In this document: in pieces, positions 6,603 to 10,754 of the stretch
Layout: every line of letters starts with the position of its first letter
How positions within the stretch are numbered: the stretch's first letter is position 1
Assembly: GCA_015232735.1 (NCBI GenBank)
Contig: JADFZC010000064.1
Location: forward strand, 1 to 10,754
Direction: 5' to 3'
DNA length: 10,754 nt
DNA from: Oligoflexales bacterium
GTDB taxonomy: Bacteria; Bdellovibrionota; Oligoflexia; Oligoflexales; Oligoflexaceae
Notes under the pieces: generated by a model
Databases searched by the model: none
Told to the model about the DNA's origin: nothing
The model's input: the letters and a program-made list of their open reading frames with translations, nothing else
Position numbers and translations under genes: made by a program

Positions 6603-7823
6603 CTACCCATTGAAAATATGCGCTATTTTTAAATCAAAAATCTTTTCTCTGGAATAGTCATTGGTTAGAAGCCTTCGCATGTTCACTCTATATCTGGTAA
6701 GCTGATCTCTATTCATGGACAAAAAGCCTTTGAAGCCATGCGCTATAGACTCGACGCTTGAAGGGTCTGCGACAAGTCCAATGCAGTTTTCATTTACGAT
6801 TCTTGCTACCTCACCTTTCATAACACAAAACAAGGCTTTATCTGCAGCAAGATATGCTTGAAATTTGGCTGGAACAGTGATGCTGAATACCGGAGAATCG
6901 ATAAGCGAGATAATGAGAACATCGCTGCCTGAAAACCAGTCGGGCATCTCTTTTAGCGGCTTTCTTCCCCAGAAAACGACATTGTTTATTTTGTCGGTCT
7001 CGGCCAGCTTTTTAAGTTCCTCGAGATTTGAACCGTCACCGATTATATTAAGCCTTGCCTGAGGAAAATCGTCAGATATATGTCCGAAACCCTTTATGAC
7101 ATTTTCCAGGTTTTGAACTTTTCCAATGTTGCCTGCGAAGGTAAAGTTGAAAAACCCTTTCATGTTCTCATGGGGAACGGCATTGTCAAAATTGAGGTCA
7201 TTTGGAACCCATTGAGGGGTAAATACCACTTTTGTGTTTGGAGCATATTCCTTAATTCGTGGAATAAAACCTTCACATGAGACAAAGACAGTGTCACAGT
7301 TTACGTAAATAAATTTTACAAAGAGATCCAGAATTTTTTTGGAGAGCCAATGTTTTTTAAACCCGTATGCAAATACCGAATCGGGCCATACGTCAAGCGT
7401 CCAGACAAATAGCTTCTTTCCAAAGAATTTTTTTAGAAGAACCCCCGGCAGCGCCTGAGTGAGAGGGCCTGGCTGATAGACATAAATCTTGCTGCAGTTT
7501 CCTGCCACTATAAAGGAGACAAAGATTGTTTGGACGGCATACATTATGTATGAGAGAACCTTGAGAAAGACGCTTTTTTTATAGCCTAAGATTCCGAATA
7601 TCCTGTAAATGCAGATTCCATCCCAATCCTCCCTTTGAAACAGTCTGTTTTCATAACCGTCATAAACCTTGTCGAAGGGATAACTTGGAACCTGTGTAAG
7701 TACCGAGACATGATAGCCTTTGCTATAAAGTTCTCTTGCAAGGTCATTGATGCCGAATTCTTCAGGATAGAATCTTTCAGCGATAATTAGTATGTTTTTA
7801 CTAATATCATTTTTTGGGTTCAT
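6603..7823 (-). CDS. Family 4 glycosyltransferase, WbuB-like
   Basis: A 406-residue GT-B fold enzyme. The N-terminal domain opens with KNILIIAERFYPEEFGINDLA (about 9-29), as in WbuB/WcaI-type transferases that start with a strand followed by FYPE. QPGPLTQALPG (117-127) and WTLDVWPDSVFAYGF (141-155) match the family's WxxDxWP region. The C-terminal donor-binding domain has FTFAGNIGKVQNLENVIKGF (227-246), LNIIGDGSNLEELK (258-271) and VPAKFQAYLAADKA (317-330). The last segment takes the place of the classical E-x7-E loop and lacks its first glutamate, as I recall is common in WbuB relatives. It likely adds a sugar from a nucleotide donor to the growing lipid-linked repeat at the cytoplasmic face. 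No membrane helix is certain, though 91-107 is hydrophobic. It sits 21 bases downstream of the SDR gene and 21 bases upstream of the GT-C-like gene. The start has only a distant GGGAG, so initiation may rely on coupling. The sugar is unknown. Confidence 0.83.
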   Translation of the reverse strand: MNPKNDISKNILIIAERFYPEEFGINDLARELYSKGYHVSVLTQVPSYPFDKVYDGYENRLFQREDWDGICIYRIFGILGYKKSVFLKVLSYIMYAVQTIFVSFIVAGNCSKIYVYQPGPLTQALPGVLLKKFFGKKLFVWTLDVWPDSVFAYGFKKHWLSKKILDLFVKFIYVNCDTVFVSCEGFIPRIKEYAPNTKVVFTPQWVPNDLNFDNAVPHENMKGFFNFTFAGNIGKVQNLENVIKGFGHISDDFPQARLNIIGDGSNLEELKKLAETDKINNVVFWGRKPLKEMPDWFSGSDVLIISLIDSPVFSITVPAKFQAYLAADKALFCVMKGEVARIVNENCIGLVADPSSVESIAHGFKGFLSMNRDQLTRYRVNMRRLLTNDYSREKIFDLKIAHIFNG

Positions 7824-7844
7824 TTGCGTTGGCCCACTCCCGGT

Positions 7845-8954
7845 TCAGTTCTTGTTTCGAACAGCGCTAGTCATCCCAGGAGGGAAATCCGCGAGTCTTT
7901 CTATATAGTCCCAGTTATCCCGGAACCATTCGATGTTGCTTTCAAAACCTTCACTAAATTCCACTATCGGCTTATAGTATATCAGTTCGCGAGCCTTATC
8001 GATCGATGCCAAAAGCCTCGGCTTTGTATCCCATTTGCGCCGGGGTCTGAACATGATCTGTGATTTTCTTCCTGTGGCTTCAAGGACAAGCTCGGCAAGC
8101 TTTTTGATGCTCACTTCCCTGCCCGCTGCAAGATTGAAATTCTGGCCGACAGCTGTCTCATAATAACCTGACTTTACAAGTCCCTGGACAAGATCAAGGA
8201 CACAAGTAAAGTCCCTTGTCTCTTCACCGGTTCCTGTTATTGGAAGATTCTTACCCTTCATCGCCCAGTAGATAAAGTTTGGAATCACGTTTCTATATTG
8301 GCCAGGGACCTCTCCAGGTCCGTAGGAGTTGAAGAAACGGCAGTTTACGATTTTCATTCCGTAGTGATGTGAATAGAAATTGCAGTACATCTCGCCAGTC
8401 ATTTTATTTATCTGGTATGGGGTCGTCAGATGCATCGATACAAAATCCTCTTTGAGAGGAAGCTGTGGATAGGAGCCGTAGATAGCGCATCCGCTCGATG
8501 CATATATGAATTTTTCAATCTTGGCAAGTCTTGAATATTCCAGAAGTTTTATCTGTCCGATAACATCAACCTCGGCGGAGGTTTCAGGGAAATCAACGGA
8601 ATTCTGGTTTGCAAAAAAGGCGGCCAGATGAAAGACTATTGAAATATTTTCCTTGAATACCCGTTTCAAATCGATGTCGCTTCTGACGTCCCCCTGTACA
8701 AACATGATGTTTGGAAGAGGGGTTACGTTCCATGGGTCTTTTGCTTTCAAGGATGACAGGTTATCCAAAATGATTATTTTTCCATCATCTCCAACGAGCT
8801 TTGAAAGCGCTATAATCAGGTTGCTGCCTATGCCGCCGGCTCCGCCTGTTACAAGTATGTTTCTGCCTTTATAATAAGATGGGATTTCTGAGCCGATGCC
8901 TGTTCTGTCAAGATAGTCAGCAACGAGCTTTGTCCTTTTTTCATAAGTCTGCAT
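7845..8954 (-). CDS. NAD-dependent sugar epimerase/dehydratase (extended SDR)
   Basis: A 369-residue extended short-chain dehydrogenase/reductase acting on a nucleotide sugar. Visible in order: NAD-binding TGGAGGIGS (36-44, GxxGxxG), acidic D64 at the end of strand 2, GDV (88-90), HLAA (109-112), SSGCAIYG (153-160) supplying the catalytic serine, the YxxxK pair Y180/K184 in TPYQINKMTGE, FFNSYGPGEVPGQYRN (207-222) and TGEETRDF for substrate binding. This set fits UDP-glucose 4-epimerase-like or UDP-glucuronate decarboxylase-like enzymes. The TDE triad of dTDP-glucose 4,6-dehydratases is absent. About 30 extra residues precede the Rossmann motif, an unusual N-terminal extension. The start overlaps the end of wecB by 14 bases and has a perfect AGGAGG 6 bases upstream, so it is probably translated together with wecB. 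The exact reaction cannot be assigned from motifs alone. Confidence 0.85.
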   Translation of the reverse strand: MQTYEKRTKLVADYLDRTGIGSEIPSYYKGRNILVTGGAGGIGSNLIIALSKLVGDDGKIIILDNLSSLKAKDPWNVTPLPNIMFVQGDVRSDIDLKRVFKENISIVFHLAAFFANQNSVDFPETSAEVDVIGQIKLLEYSRLAKIEKFIYASSGCAIYGSYPQLPLKEDFVSMHLTTPYQINKMTGEMYCNFYSHHYGMKIVNCRFFNSYGPGEVPGQYRNVIPNFIYWAMKGKNLPITGTGEETRDFTCVLDLVQGLVKSGYYETAVGQNFNLAAGREVSIKKLAELVLEATGRKSQIMFRPRRKWDTKPRLLASIDKARELIYYKPIVEFSEGFESNIEWFRDNWDYIERLADFPPGMTSAVRNKN

Positions 8955-10122
8955 ACATAGCCTCCTTTAAAAATTCGACTATACGTCTACATGCCTTTCC
9001 ATCGCCGTAAGGATTAATGGCCTTCGACATCTTGTCATATTCCGTTTTGTCATTCAACAGCCTTGAAACTTCAAAAAAGATCCTTGCACGGTCAGTGCCG
9101 ACAATCCTTACGGTGCCTGCCGTAACGGCTTCGGGTCTTTCCGTGGTATCCCTCATGACAAGTACAGGTTTGCCGAGGCTTGGCGCCTCTTCCTGCACGC
9201 CGCCGCTGTCGGTCAGGATAAGATAACTTAAATTCATCAAATATATGAAGGGCTCATAGTTCAATGGGCTGATAAGATGGATGTTTGGAATTTCTCCGAG
9301 AAGCTCATGGACAGGTTTTTGCACATTGGGATTAAGGTGTACCGGATAAATAAAATCGACATCTCCAAATTCAAAGGAAAGATTTTTAAGGGCTTCACAA
9401 ATATTTAAGAAGCCGGTTCCGAAATTTTCCCTTCGATGTCCCGTAATAAGTACCATTCTTCTACGTTTTTCGGCATAATCTGCAATATTAAACCTGTATC
9501 CGGAAAGGTCAGAAATGATCCTGCGGCAGAGCGGCTCATCATTTTGAATTTTTTCAAGGACGGCAAAAAGCGCATCTATTACAGTATTTCCCGTTACTAC
9601 AATATTATCTCTGCTACGGTGTTCCCTCAGCAGATTGGCTCGGCTTGTTTCTGTTGGGGCGAAGTAGTATTTTGTGATCTGGCTTGTTATCTGGCGATTA
9701 AGTTCTTCGGGCCACGGAGAATAGATATTCCACGTTCTAAGGCCCGCCTCGACATGACCTATGGGAATTTTCTTGTAGAATGCGGCGAGGGAAGTTGCAA
9801 AAGATGTCGTCGTATCCCCATGCACAAGAACAAGGTCCGGTGAGGATATTTCAAGGATCTCCTTCATTCCAAGAAGCACATTTGAAGTGACGTGATAGAG
9901 ATCCTGGTCTTTTTTCATTATGTCAAGATCGTACCTGGGTTTTATTTCAAAAAGGCTCAGCACCTGGTCGAGCATCTGTCTGTGCTGTGCCGTAACGCAG
10001 ACCTCGACATCGAAGAGGTCCATGTTTTTTTCAAATTCCTTAACAAGCGGAGCCATTTTTATGGCTTCCGGGCGGGTGCCGAAAACAATCAATATCCTTT
10101 TTTTTTGAGGAGAGTGATTCAA
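8941..10122 (-). CDS. wecB: UDP-N-acetylglucosamine 2-epimerase (non-hydrolysing)
   Basis: Interconverts UDP-GlcNAc and UDP-ManNAc in the cytoplasm, supplying ManNAc or its derivatives for surface polysaccharide. The 393 residues match the usual length of bacterial WecB. Motifs in order: VFGTRPEAIKMAPLV (13-27), TAQHRQMLDQVL (44-55), VHGDTTTSFA (100-109), GHVEAGLRT (122-130), PEELNRQ (138-144), VTGNTVIDAL (176-185), ITGHRREN (226-233), YPVHLNPNV (259-267), LTDSGGVQEEAPSLGKPVL (303-321) and RDTTERPEAV (324-333). By position D103, E125, E139 and H229 correspond to the catalytic residues D95, E117, E131 and H213 of the E. coli enzyme. The start is a TTG one base after the stop of the upstream SDR, with GGAAG 5 bases before it; no ATG occurs before residue 23, which lies inside the fold. 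A run of nine A follows the start (codons 6-9). WecB rather than FnlC is favoured by the GTRPEAIKMAPL signature. Confidence 0.95.
   Translation of the reverse strand: MNHSPQKKRILIVFGTRPEAIKMAPLVKEFEKNMDLFDVEVCVTAQHRQMLDQVLSLFEIKPRYDLDIMKKDQDLYHVTSNVLLGMKEILEISSPDLVLVHGDTTTSFATSLAAFYKKIPIGHVEAGLRTWNIYSPWPEELNRQITSQITKYYFAPTETSRANLLREHRSRDNIVVTGNTVIDALFAVLEKIQNDEPLCRRIISDLSGYRFNIADYAEKRRRMVLITGHRRENFGTGFLNICEALKNLSFEFGDVDFIYPVHLNPNVQKPVHELLGEIPNIHLISPLNYEPFIYLMNLSYLILTDSGGVQEEAPSLGKPVLVMRDTTERPEAVTAGTVRIVGTDRARIFFEVSRLLNDKTEYDKMSKAINPYGDGKACRRIVEFLKEAMYADL
8961..8966 (-). promoter_or_regulatory. Strong Shine-Dalgarno for the SDR gene inside the end of wecB
   Basis: The complement reads AGGAGG within TTAAAGGAGG, six bases before the ATG at 8954-8952. 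It lies inside the last codons of wecB, whose stop is at 8943-8941. It fixes the SDR start and implies coupled translation of the two genes. Confidence 0.75.
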
Positions 10123-10123
10123 T

Positions 10124-10754
10124 TTAACTTCCGATCCTGTAGTAATACTTCATCCATTCCACGGTCCTTTTAATTCCCTCCTGCGGACAGACCTTTGGAT
10201 TATGATCGAGATCCCTTATGATTTTGGAAAAGTCCATCGTTTTGATTTTGGTGGTGAAGTGTTCGGCTTCCTCATATTTTACAATTGAGTCGCTTATTCC
10301 TACCGCTTTCAGGATCATGTCGGAATAATCCTTAATATCAGTTTCCCACTCCACCTTGCCGCCGACGTTGTAAACCTCGCCTGGAATGAAGTTGTCCACG
10401 ATATTGGCTACGGTAGCGCATGTATCTTCAACGAAATCAATAATCCGCTTATGCCCCATGTAAACCTTATATGGTTTGTTATGAAGAGCACAATAGATGA
10501 ATTTCGGTATAAATCCTCTGTAGGGGGTATATTCCTCATGGGGACCGTAGCAGTTCACAGGCCTTACACGAACCGTCTTTGTGCCGAACATTTTTGCAGA
10601 ATTCATGCACATAAGCTCGCCGGCCCATTTCGAGATGGCGTAATCATTCATTTGATATGTATCTTCTATTTTATTTTTCTCCATGACAGACTCTTTCATT
10701 ATTCCGTCATAGTCGCCATAGACCTCCGCGGAAGAGAAGAAGATCATCTTGAAA
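10124..10754 (-). CDS. NAD-dependent sugar epimerase/dehydratase (extended SDR), N-terminus outside the window
   Basis: The frame is open to the window edge, so the NAD-binding N-terminal part lies beyond 10754. The first residues visible (FK before MIFFSS) already sit mid-protein. The catalytic half is intact: FFSSAEVYGD (catalytic Ser in the SSxEVYG form), the YxxxK pair in NDYAISKWAGEL, VRPVNCYGPHE for substrate binding, then KRIIDFVEDTC and GEVYNVGG, ending at TAA 10126-10124. This fits extended SDRs acting on nucleotide sugars (UDP-glucuronate decarboxylase, UDP-glucose 4-epimerase and relatives). The specific reaction cannot be given without the N-terminus. About 208 residues are visible of a protein normally 310-350 long. 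The stop is one base before the TTG of wecB, so the two are in one operon. It is a distant paralogue of the SDR two genes downstream. The ATG at 10747 is internal and not the true start. Confidence 0.85.
   Translation of the reverse strand, partial: FKMIFFSSAEVYGDYDGIMKESVMEKNKIEDTYQMNDYAISKWAGELMCMNSAKMFGTKTVRVRPVNCYGPHEEYTPYRGFIPKFIYCALHNKPYKVYMGHKRIIDFVEDTCATVANIVDNFIPGEVYNVGGKVEWETDIKDYSDMILKAVGISDSIVKYEEAEHFTTKIKTMDFSKIIRDLDHNPKVCPQEGIKRTVEWMKYYYRIGS

Noticed and set aside
9436..9843. 135-codon plus-strand frame inside wecB
   Set aside because: It is fully antisense to wecB, whose catalytic motifs cover this stretch; there is no independent support.
1..10754. CRISPR arrays, insertion sequences, tRNA genes or attachment sites
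   Set aside because: I saw no regularly spaced repeats, transposase motifs, terminal inverted repeats or cloverleaf sequences on either strand.

Overview
The window is a stretch of a Gram-negative-type surface polysaccharide (O-antigen, capsule or exopolysaccharide) biosynthesis locus. The evidence is a Wzz-like chain-length regulator, a Wzy-like polymerase, a UDP-GlcNAc 2-epimerase, two extended short-chain dehydrogenase/reductase (SDR) sugar enzymes and several glycosyltransferases lying side by side. The sequence is AT-rich, with Shine-Dalgarno-like sites before several starts and frequent GTG/TTG starts. No rRNA, tRNA or housekeeping gene is present, so the species cannot be fixed.

Layout. 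Positions 1-164 hold the 3' end or remnant of a plus-strand membrane-protein-like reading frame, unusually G-rich. It converges on and overlaps a minus-strand Wzz-like gene (150-1157). A short divergent intergenic region leads into a plus-strand Wzy-like polymerase (1340-2515). A 236-base gap with no convincing gene but a neat hairpin follows. Next comes a plus-strand fusion of a DPM1-type family 2 glycosyltransferase with a zinc-ribbon SAM methyltransferase (2752-4521). This meets, stop codon over stop codon, the end of a minus-strand operon. Read in its own direction from the right edge, that operon is: a partial SDR (10754-10124), wecB (10122-8941), a second SDR (8954-7845), a WbuB-like GT4 glycosyltransferase (7823-6603) and a large GT-C-like membrane protein (6581-4518). 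Spacing in the operon is tight: gaps of 1 and 21 bases and one 14-base overlap.

How the genes may work together (inference). WecB would supply UDP-ManNAc, and the two SDRs would modify or make further nucleotide sugars. The GT4 enzyme would add a sugar to the lipid-linked repeat unit on the cytoplasmic side. The DPM1-like domain could charge polyprenyl phosphate with a sugar, and the GT-C-like membrane protein is the sort of enzyme that uses such a donor on the outer face of the inner membrane. The methyltransferase domain may methylate a sugar or glycan end. Wzy would polymerise the units and Wzz set the chain length. No initiating glycosyl-phosphate transferase and no intact Wzx flippase are visible, so the locus extends beyond both edges.

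The most unusual item is the GT2/zinc-ribbon/methyltransferase fusion. Nothing else points clearly to an undescribed system; most of the window is recognisable polysaccharide machinery.
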